NCBI RefSeq assembly: GCF_004522175.1
Contig: NZ_SDEB01000009.1
Span: 62,001 to 126,000, forward strand
Length of the DNA stretch: 64,000 nucleotides
Origin: Paracoccus ravus
GTDB lineage: Bacteria; Pseudomonadota; Alphaproteobacteria; Rhodobacterales; Rhodobacteraceae
Direction: 5' to 3'
Part shown: in pieces, positions 8,238 through 16,769 of the stretch
How the letters are laid out: every line of letters begins with the position of its first letter
How positions within the stretch are numbered: position 1 is the first letter of the stretch
Notes under the pieces: model-generated
The model's database searches: none
Told to the model about the DNA's origin: nothing
Seen by the model: the letters and a program-made list of their open reading frames with translations, nothing else
Program-made: the position numbers and the translations under genes

Positions 8238-9145
8238 GACAGCTTCTGCCATTCTATGCCCTCTTGGGTCTTGCGGGGCTGGCTCCGCTCTGGCTGGGCG
8301 ATTACGGGGCCGGGCTGCTGCTCGGCATGACGAGCGCGGCGATCCTGGCTACGGCCTGGGCCATGTTCTCGGGCCCGACGCGCTATGTCTCGCTTGCGAC
8401 GGTGGCCTTTTACGGGATCGGTGCCTATGTCGTGGCGGCGCTTGCGGAAAGCCAGCCTTGGCCGGTTGTCCTGCTGGCGGCGGCGGGTTGCGGTGGGCTT
8501 GTCGCCCTTGTCGTGGGGCTCTCGACGCTGCGCCTGGCGGGGATCTATTTCGTGATCTTTTCCTTTGGCCTCGCGGAACTGATCCGCCAGCTTCTGACCT
8601 GGTATGAGGTGAATGTGACAGGCACGCTGGGGCGCTATATCTTTACCGAATTCCAGCCCCGCGACCTGCTGTGGCAATTGCTGGTGCTCTTGGCCGTGAC
8701 GCTGACGCTTTCGGTCTGGATCCACCGCTCGCGACTGGGGCTGGCGCTGCGGGTGATCGGCGATGACGAGACGGTGGCGGCCCATGCCGGGATCAACCTG
8801 GCCCGCAGCAAGCTGACGCTCTTCGTGATCTCGTCGGTCCTGATCTCGCTGACAGGCGCGATTCAGTCGCCGCGCTGGGTCTATATCGAGCCCTCGATCG
8901 TCTTCAATCCGACGGTTTCGTTTACCGCCGTCATCATGGCGCTTCTGGGCGGCGCGAACCGGATCTGGGGCCCGATCCTCGGGGCGGTTCCGCTTTATCT
9001 GGCCTTCGAATTCCTCTCGGCCCATTTTCCCGATCATTTCTCTATCCTCTTGGGCCTTCTCTTCATCCTCGTGGTCTTTGCCTTGCCCAATGGCGTCCTT
9101 GCGGCGCTGGAACGGCTGCGACTGCGGAAAGGGGCGGGCGTATGA
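8234..9145 (+). CDS. Branched-chain-type ABC transporter permease (LivM family)
   Basis: Second permease of the Liv-type importer, 303 residues with multiple membrane helices. The conserved cytoplasmic segment SRLGLALRVIGDDETVAAHAGIN followed by KLTLFVISS identifies LivM. Its start overlaps the LivH stop (ATGA) and its stop overlaps the next ATPase start, so translation is probably coupled. Confidence 0.93.
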   Translation: MRQLLPFYALLGLAGLAPLWLGDYGAGLLLGMTSAAILATAWAMFSGPTRYVSLATVAFYGIGAYVVAALAESQPWPVVLLAAAGCGGLVALVVGLSTLRLAGIYFVIFSFGLAELIRQLLTWYEVNVTGTLGRYIFTEFQPRDLLWQLLVLLAVTLTLSVWIHRSRLGLALRVIGDDETVAAHAGINLARSKLTLFVISSVLISLTGAIQSPRWVYIEPSIVFNPTVSFTAVIMALLGGANRIWGPILGAVPLYLAFEFLSAHFPDHFSILLGLLFILVVFALPNGVLAALERLRLRKGAGV

Positions 9146-9870
9146 GCATCCTCGACATATCCGGCGTGACCAAACGTTTCGGCGGGCTGGCGGCCGTGTC
9201 GGATCTGAGTTTTTCGGTCAAGCATGGAGAGATCGTGGCGCTGCTGGGCCCGAATGGCTCGGGCAAGACCACGATGATCAACATGATCTCGGGCGCCTTG
9301 GTCCCGAGCAACGGCCAGATCCGGTTTCAGGGCGATGACATCGCGGGCCGCGCGCCGGACCGGATCGCGCGGGCGGGCATCGCCCGGACCTTTCAGCTGG
9401 TCCGTATCCTGCCCTCGCTGAGCCTGATCGAGAATGTCGTTGTGCCCGCCGCCTTTGGCCGGCGCAGGCTTTGGGGAGACGAGGCGCTGCGTCATGCCGC
9501 GTCCTGTCTGGACCGGGTCGGGCTGAAGGCGCGATGCGATCTGCGCGCCGCCGATCTGACCTATATCGACCAGAAGCGGCTGGAACTGGCGCGGGCACTG
9601 TCGGCCGAGCCGCAACTCTTGTTGCTGGACGAATGGCTGGCAGGTCTGAACCCTGCGGAATTGCAGGAGGGTATCGCGCTGATCCGCAGCCTGACCCATG
9701 ACGGGATCTCCATCCTGATGGTCGAACATATCATGGAGGCCGTGCGCGCACTCTGTCCGCGGACGGTGGTGATGGCCGCGGGACGCAAGATCGCGGATGG
9801 GCCGACGGCCGATGTCCTGTCGCAGCCCGAGGTCATCGCGGCTTATCTTGGCGAGGCCGCCCATGCTTGA
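9142..9870 (+). CDS. Branched-chain-type ABC transporter ATP-binding protein (LivG family)
   Basis: ATPase of 242 residues with Walker A GPNGSGKTT at residues 36-44 and Walker B LLLLDEWLAGLNP. The signature region reads LTYIDQKRLELARAL, where the usual LivG sequence has a Gly before the Asp-Gln; this is a mild departure. The C-terminal segment ILMVEHIMEAV is typical of LivG. ATGA overlap with LivM and an 8-base overlap with the next ATPase show operon coupling. Confidence 0.92.
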   Translation: MSILDISGVTKRFGGLAAVSDLSFSVKHGEIVALLGPNGSGKTTMINMISGALVPSNGQIRFQGDDIAGRAPDRIARAGIARTFQLVRILPSLSLIENVVVPAAFGRRRLWGDEALRHAASCLDRVGLKARCDLRAADLTYIDQKRLELARALSAEPQLLLLDEWLAGLNPAELQEGIALIRSLTHDGISILMVEHIMEAVRALCPRTVVMAAGRKIADGPTADVLSQPEVIAAYLGEAAHA

Positions 9871-10579
9871 GATCCAGAACCTGACCATCAGATATGGCCG
9901 CCACCTTGCGGTCGACAATGTATCGATGCATGTGGCCAAGGGCGAGACAGTCGCGCTATTGGGCGCGAACGGTGCGGGCAAATCCTCGGTCCTGAATGCG
10001 ATCGGGGGACGAGTGCGGCCTGCCTCAGGCCTGATCTCGCTGGATGGGCGCGATCTCGCGGCCCTGCCCGATCACCGCATCGTCGAAGAGGGCGTGGCCC
10101 TCGTGCCGGAAGGTCGCGGCGTCTTCGGACCGCTTTCGGTCGAGGAAAACCTGCGTCTCGGCGCGATGCCTCGGCGCGCCCGCACCGGCGCGGCCGAGGC
10201 GATGGACGAGATCTATGCGCTTTTCCCGCGCCTTGCCGAAAGGCGGCGGCAGGCGGTGCGCACGATGTCCGGCGGCGAGCAGCAGATGGTCGCGATCGGC
10301 CGGGCGCTGATGTCGCGGCCCGATTACCTGCTGCTCGACGAGCCGAGCCTTGGGCTTGCGCCGATCGTGACCGAAGAGCTTTTCGCGGCACTGCACCGGA
10401 TCCGCAGCCGCGGCCTTGCCATCCTGCTCATCGAGCAGAATGTGCGGCTGGGCCTTGGCATGGCCGAGCGCGCCTATCTCATGACCAGCGGGCGCATCAC
10501 CGGCGAGGATAGCAGCGCCCGCATTGCCACCGACCCCCGACTGGCCGAGACCTTTCTCGGTCGTACCGGCACCGCCTGA
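9863..10579 (+). CDS. Branched-chain-type ABC transporter ATP-binding protein (LivF family)
   Basis: Second ATPase of the importer, 238 residues from the ATG at 9863. Walker A is GANGAGKSS (34-42), signature TMSGGEQQM, Walker B YLLLDEPSLGLAP, and the end ILLIEQNVRLGL is typical of LivF. An upstream in-frame ATG at 9797 lies inside livG and is rejected. It is followed 16 bases later by the aldehyde dehydrogenase gene, with a ribosome site (aaagga) in the gap. Confidence 0.93.
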   Translation: MLEIQNLTIRYGRHLAVDNVSMHVAKGETVALLGANGAGKSSVLNAIGGRVRPASGLISLDGRDLAALPDHRIVEEGVALVPEGRGVFGPLSVEENLRLGAMPRRARTGAAEAMDEIYALFPRLAERRRQAVRTMSGGEQQMVAIGRALMSRPDYLLLDEPSLGLAPIVTEELFAALHRIRSRGLAILLIEQNVRLGLGMAERAYLMTSGRITGEDSSARIATDPRLAETFLGRTGTA

Positions 10580-10595
10580 GACGAAAGGATAGATC

Positions 10596-12047
10596 ATGCA
10601 TATGGCAGAGCTTTACATTGACGGAACCAGCATTCCCGCATCGGATGGTCGCCGGTTCGAGCGGACGAACCCGATCACCGGCGAGATCGCGACCTCGGCC
10701 GCCGCTGCCAGCGTCGCGGATGCGCAGGCGGCGGCCGACGCCGCGGCACGCGCCTTCGCCGGCTGGTCGCAATCCGCACCGGGCGAGCGTCGCCGCCTGC
10801 TTTTCGCCGCCGGTCAGGCGCTTTTGGACCGTGCCGGCGACATCGTTGCCGCGATGAAGGAAGAGATTGGCGCAACCGAGGCCTGGGCGCGGTTCAACGT
10901 CAAGCTTGCCTCGGAAATGCTGGTCGAAGCCGGCGCGATGACGACCCAGATCAAGGGCGAGGTGATCCCCTCTAACCGGCCCGGCAGCACGGCGATGGCG
11001 CTGCGCGTGCCTGTGGGCGTGGTGTTTTCCATGGCGCCCTGGAATGCGCCGGTGATCCTTGGCGTGCGCTCGCTTGCGGCGCCGCTGGCCTGCGGCAATA
11101 CCGTCGTGATGAAGACCTCGGAACTTTGCCCCCGCACGCATGGGCTGATCGTCGAGGCCATGGCTTCTGCGGGTTTCCCGGTGGGAGTTCTGAACGTGGT
11201 GTCGAACGCGCCCGAGGATGCCCCGGCGATCGTCGAGGCGCTGATCGCCCATCCGGCGGTGCGTCGGGTCAATTTCACCGGCTCGACCCGGGTCGGACGG
11301 ATCATCGCCGAGGCCGCCGCCCGCCATATCAAGCCCGCGCTTCTGGAACTGGGCGGCAAGGCACCCTTCATCGTGCTGGAGGATGCCGATATCGATTCCG
11401 CCGTCTCGGCCGCGGCCTTCGGGGCCTATATGAACCAGGGCCAGATCTGCATGTCCACCGAGCGGATCATCACCGTGGGCGAAGTCGGTGACCGCTTCGT
11501 CGAAGCTTTTGCCCGCAAGGTCGCGACGCTGAAAGCGGGCGATCCGCGACAGGGCGACACGCTGCTGGGCTCGATGGTCAGCCTTGAGGCCGCGAACCGG
11601 ATCCGGGAAATGGTTCAGGATGCCTTGGGCAAGGGCGCGCGGCTGGTCGCCGGCGGTGGGGGCACGGGCACGCTGGTTGACGCCGTCGCGCTGGATCATG
11701 TCACCCCCGCGATGCGGCTTTACGCCGAGGAAAGCTTTGGTCCGGTCGTCTCGATCATCCGGGCGGAAAGCGTGGACGAGGCGGTCTCGATCGCCAACGA
11801 GAATGAAATGGGACTGTCTTCGGCAGTCTTTGGCCGCGATCAGGCCAAGGCCATGGCCGTTGCCGCCCGGATCGAGAGCGGCATTTGCCATGTCAACGGC
11901 CCGACCGTGCATGACGAAGCCCAGATGCCTTTTGGCGGCGTCAAGGCCTCGGGCTATGGCCGGTTCGGCGGGCAGGCGGGCATTGCCGAATTCACCGAAC
12001 TTCGCTGGGTCACGCAGCAGAACGGCGCGTTGCACTATCCGATCTGA
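10596..12047 (+). CDS. NAD(P)-dependent aldehyde dehydrogenase (vanillin/salicylaldehyde dehydrogenase-like)
   Basis: Soluble enzyme of 483 residues, full length for the ALDH superfamily, oxidising an aldehyde to the acid. Visible catalytic features are the oxyanion Asn in APWN (residue 150), Lys 173 in VVMKTSE, the general base Glu 251 in LELGGKAP, and the nucleophile Cys 285 in GQICMSTER. The ICMSTER context and EVIPSNRPGS are closest to the benzaldehyde/vanillin/salicylaldehyde group. It is the last gene of the Liv-type operon, suggesting that the imported compound yields an aldehyde. Substrate is not proven; succinate-semialdehyde-type activity is an alternative. Confidence 0.9.
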   Translation: MHMAELYIDGTSIPASDGRRFERTNPITGEIATSAAAASVADAQAAADAAARAFAGWSQSAPGERRRLLFAAGQALLDRAGDIVAAMKEEIGATEAWARFNVKLASEMLVEAGAMTTQIKGEVIPSNRPGSTAMALRVPVGVVFSMAPWNAPVILGVRSLAAPLACGNTVVMKTSELCPRTHGLIVEAMASAGFPVGVLNVVSNAPEDAPAIVEALIAHPAVRRVNFTGSTRVGRIIAEAAARHIKPALLELGGKAPFIVLEDADIDSAVSAAAFGAYMNQGQICMSTERIITVGEVGDRFVEAFARKVATLKAGDPRQGDTLLGSMVSLEAANRIREMVQDALGKGARLVAGGGGTGTLVDAVALDHVTPAMRLYAEESFGPVVSIIRAESVDEAVSIANENEMGLSSAVFGRDQAKAMAVAARIESGICHVNGPTVHDEAQMPFGGVKASGYGRFGGQAGIAEFTELRWVTQQNGALHYPI

Positions 12048-12070
12048 TCGACGGTTTTCACAATTTCGGA

Positions 12071-12101
12071 GGGCGGCCCTGGCGACGGGGTCGCCCTTTT
12101 T
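12071..12101 (+). terminator. Rho-independent terminator of the Liv/ALDH operon
   Basis: Stem GGGCGGCC (12071-12078) with GGTCGCCC (12089-12096), one G-T pair, a 10-base loop, followed by TTTTT. It lies 24 bases after the aldehyde dehydrogenase stop. Confidence 0.8.
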
Positions 12102-12371
12102 AAATTCAAACGTGTGCAATGTGGTATTAAATACCGTTTAGCGTGTATTTCTGGCCCATATGGGCGGTAATTCGCTGCTTCCTTCGCGATGAGTTGACCG
12201 CCCGAAACTTCGGTGCTGTCGTAAAGGGCGGGAACTATTTTGCCGCAGCGGAATTTAATCGAACGCCACAATTTTAGCGGCTGCTTCGAAACCGACGTTT
12301 TCCGAAAAACTGTTTTTATATAATATTAAAAATAAAGGAAAAAAGGAAAGGCACGAAAGGGAAGGGCAGTA
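12102..12371. other. AT-rich intergenic leader of the glycosyltransferase gene
   Basis: The full gap between genes is 324 bases; after the terminator about 270 bases remain with no convincing gene. The last 70 bases are strikingly A+T- and purine-rich compared with the surroundings. A perfect -10 hexamer TATAAT lies at 12319-12324, about 48 bases before the ATG at 12372, without a clear -35. A GGGAAGGG run gives the ribosome site. Confidence 0.5.
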
Positions 12372-13292
12372 ATGGCCTCTGTTGCAATACTGATGGCGAC
12401 GCGCAATGGCGCGTGCTTTCTTCCCGACCAATTGCAAAGTATATGCAATCAGAAGTTGCGTGATTGGAAATTATTCGTGAGTGACGATTGTTCGCTCGAC
12501 GCCACCTATGAAATTATCTCGGAATATTCGCGCAGGCTCCCGCAGGGTCAGGTCGAGCTGTTGCAAGGGCCGGGACAGGGCGCGGCGGCGAATTTCATGT
12601 CGCTCATCCGCCGCGCACCCGAGGCTGAATATTACGCCTTTTCGGATCAGGACGATGTCTGGCTGCCCGAGAAGCTGTCCCATGCGACCGAAGCCCTTGC
12701 CCGTGTGCCAAAGGATCGGCCAGCGCTTTATTGCGCGCGTGTCACCGTCTGCGATGCAAGCCTGCGCGAGTTGCATCTGACGCCCCCGCCGACCAGCCGA
12801 CCTGGCTTTCGCAATGCGCTGATCCAGAATATCGCCCATGGCAATACGATCGTCTTCAACCAGGCCGCTCATGAGATCCTGCGTCCCGCCGCCGCCCGTT
12901 TGCCGCAGGTGGTGATGCATGATTGGTGGGCCTATCTCGTGATCAGCGGTGCTGGCGGTGAGGTCATCTTTGATGATCGCAGCGACGTGCTTTACCGCCA
13001 GCACAGCGGCAATGTCGTCGGCGAAGCACGGGGCCTTGAGCGGCAATTGCGCAAGGTGCAGGCGATGTTTTCCAACCGACACTCGGAATGGCTGACGATC
13101 AATCTTCAGGCCATGTCCGAGATACTGGACATGTTGGATGACGAGAACCGGAGTCTGGTCGAACTGTTGGTCGAGGCCCGCAGTTCAAGCCAGGTCCTGT
13201 TCTCGCTGGTTTGCCTTCGCGAACATATTCACCGTCAGGGCCGGTTTGGACGGCTCATCCCGCCGGTCTCGGCGATGCTGGGCGTGATCTGA
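12372..13292 (+). CDS. Family 2 glycosyltransferase (rhamnosyltransferase-like)
   Basis: Predicted inverting GT-A glycosyltransferase of 306 residues. It begins with the family motif VAILMATRNGACFLPDQLQSI, has the nucleotide-binding VSDDCSLD near residue 37, and the metal-binding SDQDDVW at about 91-97. The central DWWAYL (about 184) may carry the catalytic base region. These features match the rhamnosyltransferase-like GT2 branch that builds O-antigen or capsule. No other polysaccharide gene is nearby. Its AT-rich leader and isolation suggest recent acquisition or relocation. It is convergent with the GntR gene at 13302. Confidence 0.85.
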   Translation: MASVAILMATRNGACFLPDQLQSICNQKLRDWKLFVSDDCSLDATYEIISEYSRRLPQGQVELLQGPGQGAAANFMSLIRRAPEAEYYAFSDQDDVWLPEKLSHATEALARVPKDRPALYCARVTVCDASLRELHLTPPPTSRPGFRNALIQNIAHGNTIVFNQAAHEILRPAAARLPQVVMHDWWAYLVISGAGGEVIFDDRSDVLYRQHSGNVVGEARGLERQLRKVQAMFSNRHSEWLTINLQAMSEILDMLDDENRSLVELLVEARSSSQVLFSLVCLREHIHRQGRFGRLIPPVSAMLGVI

Positions 13293-13301
13293 CCGGCAGG
13301 C

Positions 13302-13922
13302 TTAGCCCAGTCTTTCCGAAATCGTACTAAGCGAGCCCGCCATATGGCTGCGCATCAATTTCGCGGCGCGGCTGCCATCCCCATCCCGCACGGCCTCCAC
13401 GATCGCGCGATGTTCCAGCCGAGATTGCTCGACGCGTGCCGCGCTGGCACGCAGGCTGGCATCCCGCCAGGGCAGGCTGCGCCGTTCGAGGTCTAGCGCG
13501 AGTGTGGCCAGAATCTGATTGCGCGCCCCGGCGCGTATCGCCGCGTGAAAGCTGGAATTGTGGCGGGCATAGTCGCGCGGCATTTCCGTGACCATGCGGT
13601 TGAGGCCGTCGCGTTCGATCTCGGTCATGCGCAAGGCGGCGAGACGTGCGCAGGTGGCCTCGATCTCGCCCAAGGATTCGAACAGATCGGAGAGATCGGC
13701 GGCCGTCATCCTGCGCACGAAAAAGGCGCGTCTCGCGCCGCGTTCCACGAGCCCCTCGCCCGCCAGTCTGTGCAGCGCCTCGCGGACCGGTGTGCGCGAA
13801 AGCCCGAATTCGCTGGCCAGCACGGTTTCGGTCAGGGACGCGCCCGGCGCAAGCGCCCGCTCGGCGATGCGTTGCGACAGGATGTCATAGATCTGGTCGG
13901 CCGATCTTGCGCCGTTTGTCAT
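13302..13922 (-). CDS. GntR-family (FCD domain) transcriptional regulator
   Basis: DNA-binding regulator of about 206 residues. The winged helix is in YDILSQRIAERALAPGASL through EFGLSRTPVREALHRLAGEGLV; the C-terminal helical FCD domain follows from about residue 75 and includes HNSSFHAAI. The start is taken as the ATG at 13922; an in-frame GTG at 13934 would add four residues, and neither has a clear ribosome site. It is divergent from the gamma-glutamyltransferase gene at 14008, with a 16-bp palindrome between them, so it probably controls that gene and itself. Confidence 0.88.
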   Translation of the reverse strand: MTNGARSADQIYDILSQRIAERALAPGASLTETVLASEFGLSRTPVREALHRLAGEGLVERGARRAFFVRRMTAADLSDLFESLGEIEATCARLAALRMTEIERDGLNRMVTEMPRDYARHNSSFHAAIRAGARNQILATLALDLERRSLPWRDASLRASAARVEQSRLEHRAIVEAVRDGDGSRAAKLMRSHMAGSLSTISERLG

Positions 13923-13952
13923 CGCCAAAATCACATGTGTACTGGACTATAA

Positions 13953-13968
13953 AATATGTATACATATT
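13953..13968. promoter_or_regulatory. Perfect 16-bp palindrome, probable GntR operator
   Basis: AATATGTA at 13953-13960 is followed directly by its reverse complement TACATATT at 13961-13968. It sits between the divergent GntR gene and the gamma-glutamyltransferase gene, and overlaps an AT-rich stretch (TATAAA at 13949) that could be a promoter element. A second, shorter palindrome CACATGTG is at 13932-13939. The TGTATACA core resembles sites at 4021 and 46189. Confidence 0.65.
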
Positions 13969-14007
13969 CTGGCTGCGATGAAACCGGAAATTGCAAAGGG
14001 AAGAAGC

Positions 14008-15588
14008 ATGGACTTTCTGTCGGGGCGCAGGCCTTCAAGTTTCGCCGGCAAGGCGATGATTGCGACCTCGCATCCCCTGGCGACTTCGGCCGGGTTGGAA
14101 ATTCTTCAGACGGGCGGAAACGCGGTCGATGCGGCGCTTGCCGCAGTCGCCGTGCAATGCGTCGTCGATCCGCTGATGACCGGGCTGGGCGGAGACTGCT
14201 TTGCGCTCTATGCGCCCGCGGGTGGGGCTGTCACGGCACTGAACGGGTCGGGGCGTGCACCGGCGGCTGCTTCGGTCGCGGCGCTGAAGGCGGCCGGCCT
14301 GAGCGACGAGATCCCGCAGACCAGCCCGCATGCGGTCACGATCCCCGGCGCGGTCTCGGCCTGGTGCAAACTGCATGAGGCGCATGGCTCGATCCCGATG
14401 GCGCAGATCTTTGCGCGGGCCATCGCCTTGGCCGAGGACGGCTATCCGGTGGCGACGCGCGTGGCTCAGGATTGGAGCGCGGCCGCCGCGCTGATTGCGC
14501 AGGATGCCGGGGCGGCGGCGGTCTTTCTGCCCGGCGGCGTCGCGCCGCGCGCCGGAGATCGGCATGCCCAGCCCCTGCTGGCGGATCGGCTGCGCGAAAT
14601 CGCCGCGCAGGGCCCCGCGGGATTTTACGAAGGCGAGACCGCCCGCAGCATGGTGTCCTATCTGCGGGGACTGGGCGGGCTTCATACCGAGGCTGATTTC
14701 GCCGCGGCCAAGGATGGCGCGGAATGGGTCGCGCCGATCAGCGCGCGCTATCGTGGCTACGATATCCATGAATGCCCGCCGAACGGGCAGGGGCTCGCCG
14801 CATTGCTGATCCTGCGCATCCTCGAGGGCTATGATCTGGCCGCGATGTCCGAGGCCGACCGCATCCATGTCCATGCCGAGGCGACAAAGCTCGCCTATCA
14901 CCATCGCGACGCATTGCTGGGCGATCCGGCGCATTGCGAGGGTTTGGCCGAGCGCCTGCTCTCGGACGAGGTCGTGAGGGTGTTGCGTGGGCGGATCGAC
15001 ATGCAGCAGGCCATGCCCCCCGCGCTTTGGGACGAGCCAGAGCATAAGGACACGGTCTATCTTTGCGTCGTGGATGAGAAGGGCAATGCCATCTCGTTCA
15101 TCAATTCGATCTTTCACGGCTTCGGTTCGGGGCGGCTCGATCCCGTGACAGGAATCCTGTTCCACAGCCGGGGCGCCTCGTTCCGGCTGATCGAAGGTCA
15201 TCCCAATGCGATCGGTCCGCGCAAGCGGCCCATGCACACGATCATTCCCGGCATCGTGACGCGGAACGGATCGGTGGTCATGCCATTCGGCGTGATGGGC
15301 GGGCAATATCAGGCGGCGGGGCATGCGGGCTTTCTGTCGGGCGTGATCGACCGCGACATGACGCTGCAAGAGGCAATCGACCAGCCGCGCAGCTTTGCCT
15401 TTGGCGGCAAGCTCGATCTGGAACCGGGCATCCCGCCGGAGATCCGCGATGCCCTGGCTGCGCGCGGCCATGATATCCGCGTGCTGGATGCGCCGATGGG
15501 CGGGGCGCAGGCGATCCGCATCGGGGACAGCGGTATTCTGGAAGGGGGCTCGGACAGCCGCAAGGACGGCATGGCTCTGGGTTATTGA
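14008..15588 (+). CDS. Gamma-glutamyltransferase/hydrolase family protein (first copy)
   Basis: N-terminal nucleophile hydrolase of 526 residues that would cleave gamma-glutamyl bonds after autoproteolysis. The start at 14008 follows the ribosome site aaagggaag. Family marks are GGNAVDAALAAVAVQCVVDP, TGLGGDCF, and the predicted self-cleavage and catalytic Thr 349 in HKDTVYLCVVDEKGN, which splits large and small subunits; GSGRLDP and PMHTIIPG follow. No signal peptide is visible, so the enzyme is probably cytosolic, unlike periplasmic E. coli Ggt. It heads an operon with an SBF-like transporter (15607). Its position opposite an FCD-GntR gene suggests substrate-induced expression. Confidence 0.88.
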   Translation: MDFLSGRRPSSFAGKAMIATSHPLATSAGLEILQTGGNAVDAALAAVAVQCVVDPLMTGLGGDCFALYAPAGGAVTALNGSGRAPAAASVAALKAAGLSDEIPQTSPHAVTIPGAVSAWCKLHEAHGSIPMAQIFARAIALAEDGYPVATRVAQDWSAAAALIAQDAGAAAVFLPGGVAPRAGDRHAQPLLADRLREIAAQGPAGFYEGETARSMVSYLRGLGGLHTEADFAAAKDGAEWVAPISARYRGYDIHECPPNGQGLAALLILRILEGYDLAAMSEADRIHVHAEATKLAYHHRDALLGDPAHCEGLAERLLSDEVVRVLRGRIDMQQAMPPALWDEPEHKDTVYLCVVDEKGNAISFINSIFHGFGSGRLDPVTGILFHSRGASFRLIEGHPNAIGPRKRPMHTIIPGIVTRNGSVVMPFGVMGGQYQAAGHAGFLSGVIDRDMTLQEAIDQPRSFAFGGKLDLEPGIPPEIRDALAARGHDIRVLDAPMGGAQAIRIGDSGILEGGSDSRKDGMALGY

Positions 15589-15606
15589 GCGAAAGGAGGA
15601 ATAGAC

Positions 15607-16596
15607 ATGCATTTCCTGAAACGGATCGGCATCGACAGCTACATGATCATGCTGCTGGTCACCGTGCTGCTCGGTCTCCTTCTGCCGGCGCAGGGGGTCG
15701 CGGCGGATATCCTGCGCGGCGTCACCTATTGGGCGGTGGCGCTCTTGTTCTTCCTTTACGGCGCCAAGCTCGATTCGGCATCCGTCCGGGCCGGCCTGTT
15801 GAACTGGCGCTTGCAGGGGCTCAGCTTTGCCGCGACCTATCTGGTCTTTCCACTGCTGGGCCTGATCTTTGCGGCGCTGTTTGGCGGGCTGCTTGGGCCG
15901 CAGGTCACGATGGGCGTGCTGTTCCTGTCGGTCCTGCCCTCGACGATCCAATCCTCGATCGCATTCACCTCGATGGCGGGCGGGAATGTCCCGGCGGCGA
16001 TCTGTTCGGCCTCGCTGTCGAACCTGATCGGTGTGGTGCTGACCCCGGCGCTGGTCGCCTTGATGCTGCACCAGGGCGGCGGGGGCATCAGCTTTGACGC
16101 GGTGATCCGGATCGGCATGCAGATCTTGCTGCCTTTCATCCTGGGCCAATTGTTGCGTCCGCTGCTGGGCGAATTCGTCAAGCGGCATCGCGTGTTGACC
16201 TTGACGGTGGACCGCGGCTCGATCCTGCTCATCGTCTATTCGGCCTTCAGCGCGGGAACAGTTTCGGGTCTCTGGGCCTCGATCCCGCCGAAAAGCCTGA
16301 TCGCGCTGATCCTCGTGATGCTGGTTCTGCTGGCGCTGGTCTTTGGCGTGATGGCGGCGGTAGGCAAGCTGTTCCGTCTGCCCTATGAGGATCGTGCGGT
16401 GATGTTCTTTTGCGGCTCGACCAAGAGCCTTGCGAGCGGCCTGCCCATCGCGACCGCGCTTTTTCCTGCGGCCACGCTGGGGGCGACGGTTTTGCCGGTG
16501 CTCGTCTATCACATGGCCCAGCTTCTGGCTTGCGCGATGATCGCCCAGGCCAGCGCGCGACGCAGGGACCGGGCGCAGGTCGTGACGGTCGGATAA
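15607..16596 (+). CDS. Bile-acid:sodium-symporter-like membrane transporter (SBF-like, YfeH type)
   Basis: Integral membrane protein of 329 residues with about ten hydrophobic segments. RGVTYWAVALLFFLYGAKLD near the N-terminus and LPSTIQSSIAFTSMAGGNVPAAICSASLSNLIGVVLTP are hallmarks of the SBF-like (YfeH) branch of the BART superfamily. Transported substrate is unknown in this branch. It starts 18 bases after the gamma-glutamyltransferase stop with an AAAGGAGGA ribosome site and is followed by a terminator, so these two genes form one transcript. Confidence 0.88.
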   Translation: MHFLKRIGIDSYMIMLLVTVLLGLLLPAQGVAADILRGVTYWAVALLFFLYGAKLDSASVRAGLLNWRLQGLSFAATYLVFPLLGLIFAALFGGLLGPQVTMGVLFLSVLPSTIQSSIAFTSMAGGNVPAAICSASLSNLIGVVLTPALVALMLHQGGGGISFDAVIRIGMQILLPFILGQLLRPLLGEFVKRHRVLTLTVDRGSILLIVYSAFSAGTVSGLWASIPPKSLIALILVMLVLLALVFGVMAAVGKLFRLPYEDRAVMFFCGSTKSLASGLPIATALFPAATLGATVLPVLVYHMAQLLACAMIAQASARRRDRAQVVTVG

Positions 16597-16619
16597 GGAC
16601 TAATAGACTGAACCAATTG

Positions 16620-16652
16620 GCCGACCATCCCTTGCGGGACGGTCGGCTTTTT
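16620..16652 (+). terminator. Rho-independent terminator after the SBF-like gene
   Basis: Twelve-base arms GCCGACCATCCC (16620-16631) and GGGACGGTCGGC (16636-16647) with one A-C mismatch and a TTGC loop, followed by TTTTT. It closes the GGT-SBF transcript. Confidence 0.9.
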
Positions 16653-16769
16653 CATGCGGAATTCCCCGCACCAAAAAGGCAGTAATGCGCAGAAATTGCG
16701 CAGGAACGAAACCGTTCTGCGAAACCGGCCCGATGCGGCAACAAACGCTTTACGAATCCGCAGCCCTCG

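Noticed and set aside
6249..8252. Long minus-strand open frame (667 codons) opposite the Liv receptor and permease.
   Set aside because: Composition is that of an antisense shadow and the plus-strand genes are certain.
14035..16512. Very long minus-strand open frame (825 codons) opposite the GGT and SBF genes.
   Set aside because: It is antisense to two genes with clear family motifs, is Arg/His/Gln-rich and has no recognisable domain; a high-GC shadow.
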